DNA from: Pseudomonas sp. FP1742
GTDB lineage: Bacteria; Pseudomonadota; Gammaproteobacteria; Pseudomonadales; Pseudomonadaceae
Direction of reading: 5' to 3'
Assembly: GCF_030687145.1 (NCBI RefSeq)
Contig: NZ_CP117460.1
Location: 186,001-250,000 of the forward strand
DNA length: 64,000 nt
The translations under genes and the position numbers were made by a program. This document shows positions 8,829 through 19,581 of the stretch, in pieces. The notes beneath the pieces were generated by a model. That model searched no databases. It was not told the DNA's origin and saw only the letters and a list, made by a program, of their open reading frames with translations. Positions within the stretch are counted from its first letter, which is position 1. Every line of letters starts with the position of its first letter.

Positions 8829-10273
8829 GCAGGGCCTCGGGTTTGGCGGTTGCCGGATTGGGCTTGCTGCTGTCGGGCTGCCAGGTGGTGGGGCCGGATT
8901 ATCACCTGCCGGATGAGGCAGCCGTGCACCGTGAAGACTTTCAGGGCAACCTGGCGGTGAACGGCAAAAATGTGGTCTCGGCGCCGGTGCCCAGCGATTG
9001 GTGGCGACTGTATCAGGACCCGCGTCTGGACCAATTGGTGCAGCAGGCCATGGCGTCCAATACCGATTTACGGGTGGCGGCGGCGAATCTTTCGCGGGCT
9101 CGCGCTCAGGTCGACGAAGCGCAGGCGGCGGGCGGTTGGAGCGGCGGCGTGAAGGTCGGCGCCCAGCGTTTGCAGGAGTCCGGCGAAGCGTTCTTGCTGC
9201 CGGAGAAAGTGCCCGTGGCCAACGTCGGCGATATCGGCATCGCGACCTCGTATCAGTTCGACCTGTTCGGCACCTTGCAGCGCGGCATCGAAGCGGCCAA
9301 AGCCAATGCCGATGCGACCCAGGCGGCAGCGGATACCGCGCGCATCACCCTGGTGGCCGATGTGGTGCGGGCTTACACCCAGGTCTGCGCGGCCAACGAA
9401 GAGCGGCAGATCGCCCAGCATTCCCTCGACCTGCAAGCCCAGAGCACCTCCCTGACCCAGCGCTTGCGCGATGCCGGACGCGGTGATGAAACCCAGGTCA
9501 CCCGTTCGCAAACCCAATTCAAATCCTTGCGCGCCGAATTGCCGCGCTATGAAGCCGCACGTCAGGCCGGGTTGTTCCGCTTGTCGATGCTGCTGGCCAA
9601 ACCTGTCGAGCAATTGCCGGCGGGCACCAGCGACTGCGCCGAACTGCCGAAAATTGCCCAATTGTTACCGGTGGGAGACGGGGCCACGCTGCTCAAACGT
9701 CGACCCGACGTGCGCCAGGCCGAGCGCAGATTGGCGGCGGCCACCGCCGGCATCGGCATTGCCACCGGCGAGTTGTACCCGGACATCAGTATCGGTGCGA
9801 CCGTGGGTACGGTCGGCATCCTGGAAAACCTCGGCAAACCGTCGACCAATCGCTGGGGCTTCGGTCCGTTGCTGACCTGGACCGTGCCGTCCAACGGCTC
9901 CCGCGCGCGAATCCGTGAGGCCGAGTTCGCAACCCAAGGCGCGCTGGCGCATTTCGATGGCGTGGTGCTCAACGCCATCCGCGAAACTCAGACCGGCCTG
10001 GCGCAATACTCCGCACAACTTCAGCGTCGCGATGCGCTGGCGGATGCCGAACAGTCGGCGCAACTGGCGGCAGACCAGACTCACCGCTTCTTCCAGGCCG
10101 GTCGCGCATCGTTCCTGGCGGACTTGCAAGCCACCCGCACCTACACCGACGTACGGGCGCAACTGGCCTCGGCCAACACCCAGGTTGCCATGAGCCAGAT
10201 CGATTTGTTCCTCGCTTTGGGCGGTGGCTGGGAAAGTGGACGAACGCAAGGCTCACAACCCGGCAAACCCTGA
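8825..10273 (+). CDS. outer-membrane efflux lipoprotein (NodT/OprM-type)
   Basis: The product has 482 residues. The signal peptide ends in the lipobox LLSGC (Cys at about residue 19), followed by VVGPDYHLP, the signature N-terminus of RND/NodT outer-membrane factors. Two TolC-like repeats follow, with the conserved DLFGTLQRGIEAAKAN and RPDVRQAERRLAAATAGIGIATGELYPDIS segments. It forms the outer-membrane channel of the FUSC pump. Last gene of the operon. Confidence 0.92.
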   Translation: MSRASGLAVAGLGLLLSGCQVVGPDYHLPDEAAVHREDFQGNLAVNGKNVVSAPVPSDWWRLYQDPRLDQLVQQAMASNTDLRVAAANLSRARAQVDEAQAAGGWSGGVKVGAQRLQESGEAFLLPEKVPVANVGDIGIATSYQFDLFGTLQRGIEAAKANADATQAAADTARITLVADVVRAYTQVCAANEERQIAQHSLDLQAQSTSLTQRLRDAGRGDETQVTRSQTQFKSLRAELPRYEAARQAGLFRLSMLLAKPVEQLPAGTSDCAELPKIAQLLPVGDGATLLKRRPDVRQAERRLAAATAGIGIATGELYPDISIGATVGTVGILENLGKPSTNRWGFGPLLTWTVPSNGSRARIREAEFATQGALAHFDGVVLNAIRETQTGLAQYSAQLQRRDALADAEQSAQLAADQTHRFFQAGRASFLADLQATRTYTDVRAQLASANTQVAMSQIDLFLALGGGWESGRTQGSQPGKP

Positions 10274-10354
10274 GGCCGTTGCTATGCTTTGATTTGATGG
10301 GGTCGCGCGGCGAACCCGTCGATCAAGGCTTGCGTTGGTCATGGGGATCTAATA

Positions 10355-10990
10355 ATGAAAAACCCTTATGCTCCCGGCTTCTGGTGCGCCATTGCGGCAT
10401 TGGTTTTGCTGTCGGCCACTTATTTCTACGGCGTCATGCTGGCCCACCAGCTCGACAAGGCGCTGATCTTCCTCGACAGCGCGGCGGCGCTGATCGCCGT
10501 CATGGCCATCGTGGTGGTCGCCTGGGCCTCGCTCCAGAACCAGCGCATCAAGAAGCGACAACTCGAACAAGGTAAAACCCTGGTGCTGATCTGGGACACC
10601 AAAGTGGCTTTGCGCCGGGTTGAAACGGTGTTCGACCGGTATTTCTGGGGCAGTTACTGGCAACCGGGGCGCACGTTCCAGGAAGTCATGGGGGAACTCA
10701 CCGGCACGCCACTGGAAAAAAGCCTCGAAACCTTGAAGAAACAATGCCTGGCGCTGGACAAGCAAGTGGCCGACGAGGGGTGGCACTGGCTCAACAATGC
10801 CCGTGAACTGTCCGATGTCGCCACCGCCATGGCCCGCGAACGCTATCAGCTGGACTTCTGCGACCCGCGCGGGGAGGTGACCGGCGGGGCGGTGATCAAT
10901 CGGGATTTTGAAGTGCTGGTGTATACGTGGACCGCTCGATTGAAAAGCTTTGATCATCAGCTTGATGAGATCGAGGTTCAGTATTCGTAA
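10355..10990 (+). CDS. hypothetical protein with two N-terminal membrane segments
   Basis: The product has 211 residues. Two hydrophobic segments (about residues 8-28 and 38-58) are followed by a cytoplasmic, helix-rich domain with many charged residues and a conserved-looking WGSYWQPGRTFQEVM stretch. I do not recognise a family. It stands alone between the efflux operon and a REP pair, so context says little. Confidence 0.6.
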   Translation: MKNPYAPGFWCAIAALVLLSATYFYGVMLAHQLDKALIFLDSAAALIAVMAIVVVAWASLQNQRIKKRQLEQGKTLVLIWDTKVALRRVETVFDRYFWGSYWQPGRTFQEVMGELTGTPLEKSLETLKKQCLALDKQVADEGWHWLNNARELSDVATAMARERYQLDFCDPRGEVTGGAVINRDFEVLVYTWTARLKSFDHQLDEIEVQYS

Positions 10991-11010
10991 GGTTGGATTG
11001 GCAGGGCTGA

Positions 11011-11082
11011 CGCCTTCGCGAGCAAGCCCGCTCCCACAGTGGAACGCATTCCAGTGTGGGAGCGGGCTTGCTCGCGAAGGCG
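11011..11082. repeat. REP inverted pair (perfect)
   Basis: cgccttcgcgagcaagcccg... and its exact inverse ...cgggcttgctcgcgaaggcg lie either side of a short loop. This is the standard two-REP hairpin of fluorescent pseudomonads. Confidence 0.92.
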
Positions 11083-11289
11083 ATTGAACGATCGCCGAAA
11101 CTCTCGACCCCTGCCAGTTGTCCACAGGCAGCCGCACCCTATGGACACTCTTTCACCTTTAATCATTGGGCCGCTCCGCGGCGCAAATGCTAATCTCCTC
11201 GTCACTTTCAGCGCAGTCGTGACCGCGACCTGTCATGGGTTCAGGGAAGACGACCACACTTTCAACAATGGACATTGATCGGGTACTTC

Positions 11290-12795
11290 ATGAATAAATC
11301 AGCAGGCGTGCTTCTAGGAATTGTCGTGGCCATCGGTGCAATCAGCGCTGGCGGCGCCTGGTACACCGGCAGCAAACTCGAGGGGGTGCTGAACAGCTCG
11401 ATCGCCGACGCCAACAAGGAACTGCAAGCTTCGCTGGCAGGTTCCAACGGCACGGCGTCGCTGGAGCTGGTATCGCTGGAGCGTCATGTGTTCAGCAGCA
11501 CCGCCCACTACCGCCTCAAGGGCGAGGGCGAGATGTTTGGTGAAACGCCGATGGAGATGTTGTTCGTCGACCACATCGAACACGGCCCGTTGCCGTTCTC
11601 GCGTCTGATGTCGCTGAAGTGGTTGCCGGTGCTGGCCACCAGTCACTATGAGCTGGAAAAAACGCCGCTGACCGAGAAGTGGTTTGCCGCCGCCAAGGAC
11701 AAATCGCCGGTCAAAGGCGTGGTCAACATCGGTTATGACAACTCCACCAAGGGCACTCTCGAATTTCTGCCGCTGGAAGCGGCACTGGATGACAAGTCCA
11801 ACCTGACGTTCACCGGGTTGAAACTCGACGTGGCCGCCAGTGCCCAGGCGCAAAAGGTCAAGGCCGACGGTTACATGGACAGCCTGAAACTGACCACCGT
11901 GGCTGAAGACCAGACCCCGGTTCAGGTCGAGCTCAACGGCTTGACCCTGGCCAGTAATCTGACCAAAAGCACGTACGGCTATTACGTCGGCGAAAACACC
12001 CTCGAGCTGACCAACAGCAAAACCACCTTCGGCCCCAAACAGTCGGTACTCGGTTTCAAGAACTTTGAAATGAAGAACCAGACCGAGGAGTCGGGCACCA
12101 ACGCTTCGGGGCGTGCCGATTACAAGGTTGGTGAAGTGTCTTTGAACGGCAAGGTTGTCGGTTCCGCGCAGATGGCCATGAGCCTGAAAAACCTCGACAT
12201 CCCGTCCACGATGTCGCTGATGCAGATCTACCAGACCAAACTGCAGCCATATGAAAGGGCTGCTGCTGAAGCCACTGCCGCCGGGCTGCCGGCGCCGCAA
12301 CTGAACCTGACCCCGGCCGAAGAGGCCCAGGTCAAGACCGGTCTGGAAAAGCTGCTGGCCGCGGGCCCTCAGGTGGCGCTGGAAAACCTGTCATTCAATA
12401 CCAGCAACGGTGAAAGTCGCGCCAACCTGGTGCTGGACCTGACCAAGCCGCAATCCATGGACCTGCCGCCAGACCAGTTGGTCAAGCAGTTGATCGCGTT
12501 GCTGGACTTCAACGTACGGGTGTCCAAGCCAATGCTCGTTGATGTGCTCACCGTGCAGTCGCAGATCGACGGCCAGACCGACGCCAAGCTCATCGCCGAT
12601 CAGGCGAGTGCAACCGCCGACATGTTCGGCAGCATGGCGGTCGGTACGCAACTGGCGAAACTGGACGGTAACAATGTCGTCACCAAGCTGCATTACGCCA
12701 ACAATCAGGTGGACTTCAACGGCCAGAAAATGACCCTTGAGGAATTTGTCGGCTTCGTGATGGGCAAACTCGGCGGCACTACCACGATCCAGTAG
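11290..12795 (+). CDS. DUF945 / YdgA-family protein
   Basis: The product has 501 residues from ATG 11290 (MNKSAGVLLG). An N-terminal hydrophobic segment (residues 5-25) serves as signal anchor, followed by a long periplasmic beta-rich region with repeated LKLDVAAS/LELTNSKT-type strands, as in the YdgA/DUF945 family of envelope proteins of unknown function. The earlier in-frame TTG at 11275 has no ribosome site. A good intrinsic terminator follows, so it is monocistronic. Confidence 0.78.
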   Translation: MNKSAGVLLGIVVAIGAISAGGAWYTGSKLEGVLNSSIADANKELQASLAGSNGTASLELVSLERHVFSSTAHYRLKGEGEMFGETPMEMLFVDHIEHGPLPFSRLMSLKWLPVLATSHYELEKTPLTEKWFAAAKDKSPVKGVVNIGYDNSTKGTLEFLPLEAALDDKSNLTFTGLKLDVAASAQAQKVKADGYMDSLKLTTVAEDQTPVQVELNGLTLASNLTKSTYGYYVGENTLELTNSKTTFGPKQSVLGFKNFEMKNQTEESGTNASGRADYKVGEVSLNGKVVGSAQMAMSLKNLDIPSTMSLMQIYQTKLQPYERAAAEATAAGLPAPQLNLTPAEEAQVKTGLEKLLAAGPQVALENLSFNTSNGESRANLVLDLTKPQSMDLPPDQLVKQLIALLDFNVRVSKPMLVDVLTVQSQIDGQTDAKLIADQASATADMFGSMAVGTQLAKLDGNNVVTKLHYANNQVDFNGQKMTLEEFVGFVMGKLGGTTTIQ

Positions 12796-12813
12796 AACCG
12801 CAGGCTCTCGCGC

Positions 12814-12852
12814 AACGCCCGGCCTCTGCAACAAGCAGATGCCGGGCGTTTT
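12814..12852 (+). terminator. intrinsic terminator after the DUF945 gene
   Basis: The stem AACGCCCGGC / GCCGGGCGTT with a loop of about 17 bases ends in TTTT. Confidence 0.8.
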
Positions 12853-12918
12853 GCTGTCTGGGGTTTCGAAACGGGGGTGAGGGGTAAGCCCCAACACCAG
12901 TCAGTTAAGCGTGGAACC

Positions 12919-13007
12919 TGTGGGAGCGGGCTTGCTCGCGAAGGCGGCGGCACATTCAACATCACAGTGACTGAGACGCCGCTTTCGCGAGCAAGCCCGC
13001 TCCCACA
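12919..13007. repeat. REP inverted pair
   Basis: tgtgggagcgggcttgctcg and its inverse cgagcaagcccgctcccaca flank a loop that itself contains complementary gcggc/gccgc segments. Confidence 0.92.
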
Positions 13008-13090
13008 ACTGGCATTGGAGGGCGTCACGAATCTGAAGAAATATTGTGCCCTGAATAATTGACTACGCTTGCATGCAAGACTGCTTCGAT

Positions 13091-13180
13091 AAAGCCTGGC
13101 TGGGTCTTTCGACCCGGCTTTCCGTTACGAGTGGGCAAGGGGACATCAGGACCCGGCTGGCCATGTAAGGATGCTGACGA
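13091..13180 (+). promoter_or_regulatory. pgaA leader: nested hairpin and three GGA motifs
   Basis: A nested hairpin, AAAGCC...GGGTC-TTTC-GACCC-GGCTTT, spans 13091-13121. Downstream, GGA triplets occur at 13141 (within aagGGGAca), 13149 (cAGGAc) and 13169 (aAGGAt), the last being the Shine-Dalgarno of pgaA. In E. coli the pgaA leader is bound by CsrA at several GGA sites. Spaced GGA motifs that include the ribosome site suggest RsmA/RsmE control here. That is inference; hairpin and motifs are seen directly. Confidence 0.5.
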
Positions 13181-15661
13181 ATGCCGCGTATTGCTGGTCC
13201 CTTTATTCATCGTGGGCTGCGCCCCTTGTTTCGCGTTGCGTTGTGCGGCCAATTGCTGTGGCCGGCGCTGGCGCTCGCCGATACCCCTTACGATCAAATG
13301 GTTCGCGATGCGCGGGCCGGCAACTACACGCCTGCGCTGACGGTGTTGCGCCAGGTGCCGGTAAGCCAGGCCTCCACTGGCCAGATCAGCGATCACTTGC
13401 AGATCGCCAGCTGGGCGGGGCTGGATGCGGAAGTGGTACAGGTCTATGAAACCCAAGGGCGAGATCGGGCGTTGCCGGTCCAGGCCCTGACCGCCACCGC
13501 GCGGGCCTATCGCAACCTCAAGCGCTGGGACTCGGCGACCCAGGTGTACAACAAGGCCCTGGCCCTTGAACCGCAAAATGCCGACCTGCAGCTGGGCCTG
13601 GCGATGACCCAGGCCGACGCCGGTAAACCTGACGAGGCGGTTGCCCGCGCCAGGGCACTGGTGGCGGCGAAACCGGATGACCCCTCCCGCCGCCTGGCCC
13701 TGGCCTACGCCTTGACCCGCGCCGGTGCCACCTACGACGCACTGTTTGAATACGACCAGGCTTTCATTCGCGCCGGCAGTAAACCCGAAGTCGCTCGCGA
13801 ATACGTGATTGCCCTGCAACGTGCCCGTTTGCCGGAACCGGCCTTGCGCCTGGCGCGTCAGCGGCCGGGGTTGATTGATCCGGTCACGCAACGCCGTCTC
13901 GAAGGTGACCTGGCCGCCGAACGCGTGCGCCTGGCGGAGCTGGCCACCCGCAGCGAAACGGAACGGTATGTGATCGCCGACCGGGCCCTGGGCGATTACG
14001 ACCAGTTACTGGCGACCTGGACGCCGGACCCTGCGGCCCACGATGACGTCATCCGCTGGCGAATCGATCGCATGGGCGCCCTCAAGGCCCGTGCACGCAC
14101 CGCCGATGTGATCACCGAATACCAGAAACTGCTCGCCGAAGGCGTGAAGATTCCGACCTATGCCCTGCGTTGGGTGGCGTCGTCCTATCTGGATCAGCGT
14201 CAGCCGGAAATCGCCACCGATTTGTATCGCCAGGTGCTGGTAGCGCCGGATGCCGATGTCGGCGATCGCCTGGAAGACAGCACCGCGCTCTATTACGCCT
14301 TGCTCGAAAGTGACAAGGCCGATGACGCGCGCAAGGTCGCCGAGGACCTGGCCAAGACCCAAAAGCCACGGGTCGAGCTCAAGGGCTTGCCGGTGGGTAA
14401 CCCCAACGATGAATGGATGGACGCGCAGCAACTCGCCGCCCAGGCCGGCACCTATGGCGCCGACCTGCCGTCGGGCGAGCAGCGATTGCAGACGCTGGTG
14501 GATCAGGCGCCGGGCAACGTCGGACTGCGTCTGGCCCAGGCTGATCTGTACCTGGCCCGGGACTGGCCACGGCGCGCCGAGAATCAACTCAAGGAAACCG
14601 AAAGCATGGCCCCGCGGGATATCGGCCTGGAAGTCGCTCAGGGCCACACGGCCATGGACCTGCAGGAATGGCGGCAGATGGACGCGCTGACCGACGATGT
14701 GGTCGCGCGTTTCCCGGACAACCGTCAGGTGCAGCGTTTGCAGCGTCAGCGTGCGGTCCATGACATGGCTGAGCTGCGGGTGGAGGCCTATGGCGGCAAG
14801 AGTTATGGCGGTGGCAACGGCGACGCCGGGGCGGTCAACGGCAGTCGCGATTTCGGCATCGAAACCACACTGTACAGCCCGCCCATCAATGAAGACTGGC
14901 GCCTGTTCGCCGGTGCCGGTTACGCCACCGGCGACTTCCAGGAAGGCACTGGCCACCATCGCTTCCAGCGCGTCGGGCTCGAACGGCGGACCCGTGACAT
15001 GTCTCTGGAAGCGGAAGTCTCCAACCATTCCTATGGCTTCGGCGATAAACAGGGCGCGCGCCTGGCGATTGCCCGAGACATCGACGATCACTGGCAGTAC
15101 GGCGGCAGCCTCGAATACCTGTCGGCACAAACGCCGTTGCGAGCGTTGAACAGCGACATCACGGCCAACGGCGGCAGCGGCTTTATCCGCTGGCGCGCCA
15201 ATGAAAGCCGTGAGTGGAGACTGGCGGTCAGCCCCTCGCACTTCAGCGACGGCAACAACCGTGTCGAAGCGGTGCTCACCGGTCGCGAGGGCGTTTACCG
15301 CGCGCCGGGGTTGCAGGTCGACCTCGGCCTGGAAGTCGGCAGCAGCCATAACTCCAAGTCCGACGACGTGCCGTACTTCAACCCCAAATCCGACTTCAGC
15401 GTGCTGCCGACGGTGAACGTCAACCATGTGCTCTATCACCGCTACGAAACCTCCTGGAGCCAGCAGTTCCAGGCCGGTGCGGGCACCTATAGCCAACGTG
15501 ATCACGGCACCGGCGGCATCGCCCTGCTGGGTTACGGCCAGCGCTACAGCTGGAACGACGTGTTCGAGGTGGGCGGCCTGCTGAGCGTGATCAACCGGCC
15601 TTATGACGGCGACCGCGAAACCGATCTGCGCCTGCTCGTCGACCTTACTTACCGCTTCTAG
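13181..15661 (+). CDS. pgaA: PgaA, PNAG export outer-membrane porin
   Basis: The product has 826 residues. A signal peptide (cleavage near ALALA-DTP) precedes a periplasmic superhelix of TPR repeats (about residues 30-510; e.g. LKRWDSATQVYNKALALEPQNADLQLGLA). A C-terminal 16-strand-type beta-barrel follows, ending in LLVDLTYRF with the terminal Phe of outer-membrane proteins. PgaA exports de-N-acetylated poly-beta-1,6-N-acetylglucosamine. It is the first gene of pgaABCD, 12 bases before pgaB. Confidence 0.93.
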   Translation: MPRIAGPFIHRGLRPLFRVALCGQLLWPALALADTPYDQMVRDARAGNYTPALTVLRQVPVSQASTGQISDHLQIASWAGLDAEVVQVYETQGRDRALPVQALTATARAYRNLKRWDSATQVYNKALALEPQNADLQLGLAMTQADAGKPDEAVARARALVAAKPDDPSRRLALAYALTRAGATYDALFEYDQAFIRAGSKPEVAREYVIALQRARLPEPALRLARQRPGLIDPVTQRRLEGDLAAERVRLAELATRSETERYVIADRALGDYDQLLATWTPDPAAHDDVIRWRIDRMGALKARARTADVITEYQKLLAEGVKIPTYALRWVASSYLDQRQPEIATDLYRQVLVAPDADVGDRLEDSTALYYALLESDKADDARKVAEDLAKTQKPRVELKGLPVGNPNDEWMDAQQLAAQAGTYGADLPSGEQRLQTLVDQAPGNVGLRLAQADLYLARDWPRRAENQLKETESMAPRDIGLEVAQGHTAMDLQEWRQMDALTDDVVARFPDNRQVQRLQRQRAVHDMAELRVEAYGGKSYGGGNGDAGAVNGSRDFGIETTLYSPPINEDWRLFAGAGYATGDFQEGTGHHRFQRVGLERRTRDMSLEAEVSNHSYGFGDKQGARLAIARDIDDHWQYGGSLEYLSAQTPLRALNSDITANGGSGFIRWRANESREWRLAVSPSHFSDGNNRVEAVLTGREGVYRAPGLQVDLGLEVGSSHNSKSDDVPYFNPKSDFSVLPTVNVNHVLYHRYETSWSQQFQAGAGTYSQRDHGTGGIALLGYGQRYSWNDVFEVGGLLSVINRPYDGDRETDLRLLVDLTYRF

Positions 15662-15673
15662 AAGAGTTTGAAG

Positions 15674-17671
15674 ATGCCTTTTATTTTGCGTTTCATCCTC
15701 CTGCTGGGAGTGCTGTTGATCAGCGCCTGTGCCCAGCAAGCCCCAACCTTCGCGCCGCCGTCCGAACGCCCGGTGTCGGCCAATGAAAAGCCCTGGCCGA
15801 AAAACCATGTATTGGGGATCGCTTACCACGATGTCGAAGACCGCGACCCCGATCAGGCGGTGGTGGCCGTGCGCACCGAGCGCCTGCTCGAGCAACTGGC
15901 GTGGCTACGGGAGAACAACTACACACCGGTCACCGTCGATCAGGTCATGGCCGCTCGCAACGGCGGCCCCGAGCTGCCGCCACGGGCGATCGTGCTGAGT
16001 TTCGATGATGGTTACTCGAGCTTCTACACCCGCGTAATGCCGGTGCTGCGCGCCTATAACTGGCACGCCTTGCTGGCGCCGGTGGGGGTGTGGATCGACA
16101 CGCCGCAGAACCAGCCGGTGGATTTCGCCGGTACACCGCGCAAGCGTTCGGACTTCCTGACCTGGGAGCAGATCCGCGAGATTTCCCGATCCGGCCTGGT
16201 GGAAATCGCCGCCCACACCGACGCCAGCCACAAAGGCGTGCTGGCTAACCCACAAGGCAACCTGCAGCCGGCGGCCGCGACCCGGCGTTATGACGCCGCG
16301 ACCGGGCGCTACGAAACCGAAGCCCAATTCCAGGCCCGGATGCGCGCTGACGTAGCGGCCATCTCGGAGAAGATCCGCAAGGTCACTGGCTACAAACCGC
16401 GAGTCTGGGTGTGGCCGTACGGCGTGGCGGATGGCACCTCGCTGCAAGTAATCAACGACCAGGGTTATCAGATGGCCCTGACCCTGGACGACGGTCTCGA
16501 TACCCTTAACAACCTGATGAGCGGCCCGCGCTTTCTGGTGGCCTCGGACCCGGATGGTGAACACTTCGCCAACAGCATCGTCGCGGTGCAGGCCGAATCG
16601 CCGATGCGGGTGGTGCATGTGGACTTGGACAACGTCTACGACCCGGACCCGGCCCAACAGGAAATCAACCTCGGCAAACTGATCCAGCGCATGGCCGACA
16701 TGGGCGCCAACACGGTGTTCCTGCAAGCTTTCGCCGACCCTGTGGGCGATGGCCTGGTGCATTCGCTGTACTTCCCCAACCGCCACCTGCCGATGCGTGC
16801 CGACCTCTTTGACCGCGTGGCCTGGCAGTTGCGCACCCGGGCTCACGTCAAAGTCTATGCCTGGATGCCGGTACTGAGTTTTGCCCTGGATTCGAAGCTG
16901 CCGCGAGTCACCCGTTGGGACCCGAAAACCGGCACCACGTCAGTCGATCCTGACCAGTACAAACGCTTGTCACCGTTCGATCCGAACGTGCGGCGCATCA
17001 TCGGTGAAATCTACGAAGACGTGGCGCGCCTGACCTCGGTCGACGGCATCCTCTATCACGATGACGCGGTGCTGTCGGACTTCGAAGACGCCGGCCCCGA
17101 AGCCCTGAAGGTCTATGCCGCCAACGGTCTGCCCGGTTCGATTGCCACCCTGCGCGACGATCCGGCCACCCTGCAACGCTGGACGCGCTTCAAGAGTCGC
17201 TACCTGATCGACTTCACTCATGAGCTGACCGCCAAGGTCCGTGCCATTCGCGGCCCGCAAGTGCAGACGGCGCGCAATATTTTCGCCGAACCAATGCTCA
17301 ATCCCGAGAGCGAAGCCTGGTTCGCGCAGAACCTCGACGACTTCCTGGGCGCCTACGACTGGACAGCGCCGATGGCCATGCCACTGATGGAAAAACAGAG
17401 CCTCCAGCAATCCGGCCCCTGGCTCGAAACGCTGGTGGCGACGGTCAAATCGCGCCCCGGCGCCCTCGATCGCACGGTGTTCGAGCTGCAGGCCCGCGAC
17501 TGGAGGAAAAACAAAGACGCCGACATCGACGGCGAGCAGTTGGCTGACTGGATGGGCCGCCTCAAGCGTCAGGGCGCCACCAGTTTCGGCTACTACCCGG
17601 ACAACTTTCTCGAAAACCAGCCGGACCTGAAAACCGTGCGGCCCGCGCTCTCCAACAAGTGGAATCCATAA
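15674..17671 (+). CDS. pgaB: PgaB, PNAG N-deacetylase lipoprotein
   Basis: The product has 665 residues from ATG 15674, chosen because GAAGAG lies 7 bases upstream; the in-frame TTG at 15668 does not have it. The lipobox LLISAC places it on the periplasmic face of the outer membrane. The N-terminal NodB-type deacetylase domain shows [11 protein letters not shown] and the metal-binding AHTDASHKG motif. The C-terminal half is the (beta/alpha)8 hydrolase-like domain that binds PNAG. It deacetylates the polymer before export through PgaA. Confidence 0.93.
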   Translation: MPFILRFILLLGVLLISACAQQAPTFAPPSERPVSANEKPWPKNHVLGIAYHDVEDRDPDQAVVAVRTERLLEQLAWLRENNYTPVTVDQVMAARNGGPELPPRAIVLSFDDGYSSFYTRVMPVLRAYNWHALLAPVGVWIDTPQNQPVDFAGTPRKRSDFLTWEQIREISRSGLVEIAAHTDASHKGVLANPQGNLQPAAATRRYDAATGRYETEAQFQARMRADVAAISEKIRKVTGYKPRVWVWPYGVADGTSLQVINDQGYQMALTLDDGLDTLNNLMSGPRFLVASDPDGEHFANSIVAVQAESPMRVVHVDLDNVYDPDPAQQEINLGKLIQRMADMGANTVFLQAFADPVGDGLVHSLYFPNRHLPMRADLFDRVAWQLRTRAHVKVYAWMPVLSFALDSKLPRVTRWDPKTGTTSVDPDQYKRLSPFDPNVRRIIGEIYEDVARLTSVDGILYHDDAVLSDFEDAGPEALKVYAANGLPGSIATLRDDPATLQRWTRFKSRYLIDFTHELTAKVRAIRGPQVQTARNIFAEPMLNPESEAWFAQNLDDFLGAYDWTAPMAMPLMEKQSLQQSGPWLETLVATVKSRPGALDRTVFELQARDWRKNKDADIDGEQLADWMGRLKRQGATSFGYYPDNFLENQPDLKTVRPALSNKWNP

Positions 17672-17672
17672 C

Positions 17673-19028
17673 ATGCTGGACAGACTTCTGGCCCTATTGG
17701 TTCTGGCGATCGTCCTGGGGGTTCCCCTCGGGCTGATCTTTCTGGTCACCGGGCAATTCCTGATGGACTTCGTGTTCTTCTACCCACTGTTCATGTCGGG
17801 GTTGTGGATCGCTGGCGGCCTGTATTTCTGGCTGCACTGGGAGCGGCACTGGCCGTGGCAGGACGACACCTTGCCGCCACCATTGGCCGGCGAACCGCTG
17901 ATTTCGATCCTGATCCCTTGCTACAACGAAGGCGACAACGCTGCCGATACCATCCACGCGGCGCTGGCCCAGCATTACCCGAACATCGAAGTGATCGCGA
18001 TCAACGACGGCTCCAAGGACAACACCGCTGCGGTGCTCGACGCACTGGCGGCGCAGGATCCGCGTTTACGGGTGCTGCACCTGGCGGAAAACCAGGGCAA
18101 AGCCGTGGCCCTGCGCATGGGCGCCATCGCGGCGCGCAGCGAGTACCTGGTATGCATCGACGGTGACGCGCTGCTGGCGCCGAATACCGCGGCCTATCTG
18201 GTGGCGCCGATGCTCGACAACGCACGACTGGGCGCTGTGACCGGCAACCCGCGAATCCGTACCCGTTCGACCTTGATCGGCCGGGTGCAGGTCGGCGAGT
18301 TCTCCTCGATCATCGGCCTGATCAAGCGCACCCAGCGGGTGTTCGGGCGGATCTTCACCGTCTCCGGGGTGATCGTCGCCTTCCGTCGCACGGCTCTGAA
18401 CCGGGTCGGCTACTGGAGCCCGGACATGATCACCGAAGACATCGACATCAGTTGGAAGCTGCAGCTGGATCACTGGAGCATTTTCTACGAGCCCCGCGCG
18501 TTGTGCTGGATCCTCATGCCCGAAACCCTCGGCGGCCTGTGGAAGCAACGTCTGCGCTGGGCCCAGGGCGGTGCCGAGGTGCTGTTCAAGAACATCCGGG
18601 GCATCTGGCAATACCGCCATCGTTACCTCTGGCCGCTGCTGTTCGAGTACTGCCTGTCCACCGGTTGGGCCTTCACCTTTCTGCTGTCGGTGATCTTCTG
18701 GAGCGTCGGCAAATTCGTCGACATGCCGCCCGCCATTGCCGTCCATCACCTGATGCCACCGGCCTTTACCGGGCTGCTGTTGGCGGTGGTCTGCCTGGTG
18801 CAGTTCGCGGTCAGCATCATGATCGACCGACGTTACGAAAAGGGGCTCGGCAGGACCATGTTCTGGGTGGTCTGGTATCCGCTGGTGTTCTGGTTCATCA
18901 GCCTGCTCACCACCCTGGTCAGCTTTCCCAAAGTGCTGTTCGGCCAACATCAGAAGCGCGCGCGCTGGGTCAGTCCGGACCGGGGCATCAAGCCGCTGGA
19001 TGACGATGAAGAGGAGGTCATCAAATGA
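17673..19028 (+). CDS. pgaC: PgaC, poly-beta-1,6-N-acetylglucosamine synthase
   Basis: The product has 451 residues of a processive family-2 glycosyltransferase. Two N-terminal membrane segments precede the catalytic domain with [16 protein letters not shown] and QRLRWAQGG (the QxxRW motif), and C-terminal membrane segments follow. It polymerises UDP-GlcNAc at the inner membrane with PgaD. It starts one base after the pgaB stop and overlaps pgaD by 4 bases. Confidence 0.95.
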   Translation: MLDRLLALLVLAIVLGVPLGLIFLVTGQFLMDFVFFYPLFMSGLWIAGGLYFWLHWERHWPWQDDTLPPPLAGEPLISILIPCYNEGDNAADTIHAALAQHYPNIEVIAINDGSKDNTAAVLDALAAQDPRLRVLHLAENQGKAVALRMGAIAARSEYLVCIDGDALLAPNTAAYLVAPMLDNARLGAVTGNPRIRTRSTLIGRVQVGEFSSIIGLIKRTQRVFGRIFTVSGVIVAFRRTALNRVGYWSPDMITEDIDISWKLQLDHWSIFYEPRALCWILMPETLGGLWKQRLRWAQGGAEVLFKNIRGIWQYRHRYLWPLLFEYCLSTGWAFTFLLSVIFWSVGKFVDMPPAIAVHHLMPPAFTGLLLAVVCLVQFAVSIMIDRRYEKGLGRTMFWVVWYPLVFWFISLLTTLVSFPKVLFGQHQKRARWVSPDRGIKPLDDDEEEVIK

Positions 19029-19552
19029 AAATCATCAGGACCCGGCAACGGCCTTTTCTGGTCGTGATCGATGTTGTCTTCACCGTGCTGGCCTGGATCG
19101 GGCTGCTGTATTTGCTGGCGCGGGGTCTGTGGCCGCTGATCGATACCCATGACGGCCCGCGCATCGATGCATCGTTTTTCGACGCCCTCGGCACGTTGCA
19201 GATTTACCTGTGGGTGGCGCTGGTGAATGCGGTGATCCTGATTGGCTGGGCGCGTTATCAACAGCGCAAAAGCAAGAGCTTCGCCCAGCGCCGATTGCCG
19301 GCGCCAGTGGTGGACGATCAGGGGCTGAGCAAAAGCTTCAAGCTCACCGGTGACCGGCTGGAGAAGCTGCGCACACCGGGCTCAATCACCATTCACAACG
19401 ATCAGGATGGCGACGTCAGCCATGTCGTTACGCACTTCACCCCAGTCGACCCGTCTCAACTGCCGCTGCCCTTGGCGCCATTGGAACATCCACTGGTGAT
19501 CCGCCTGCCGGCTGAAGATGACGACAACCGCGAGCCGATAAGCCACATCTGA
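19025..19552 (+). CDS. pgaD: PgaD, PNAG synthase accessory membrane protein
   Basis: The product has 175 residues, with two membrane segments (about residues 13-35 and 60-80) and a charged cytoplasmic tail. PgaD stabilises PgaC, and in E. coli the PgaC-PgaD complex binds c-di-GMP. The tail here is longer than in the enterobacterial protein. The start overlaps pgaC (ATGA). This completes the operon. Confidence 0.88.
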   Translation: MKIIRTRQRPFLVVIDVVFTVLAWIGLLYLLARGLWPLIDTHDGPRIDASFFDALGTLQIYLWVALVNAVILIGWARYQQRKSKSFAQRRLPAPVVDDQGLSKSFKLTGDRLEKLRTPGSITIHNDQDGDVSHVVTHFTPVDPSQLPLPLAPLEHPLVIRLPAEDDDNREPISHI

Positions 19553-19581
19553 GCCTGACGCGTTGCAGACGTGCGTCAGGC
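19553..19581. terminator. hairpin between convergent pgaD and reductase genes
   Basis: GCCTGACGC / GCGTCAGGC form a perfect 9-bp stem with an 11-base loop. There is no T-run, and the stem contains the stop codon of the minus-strand gene. It may end transcripts weakly on both strands. Confidence 0.45.

Noticed and set aside
14006..15895. Long minus-strand frame antisense to pgaA
   Set aside because: Shadow frame of a GC-rich gene; pgaA has complete TPR and barrel features on the plus strand.
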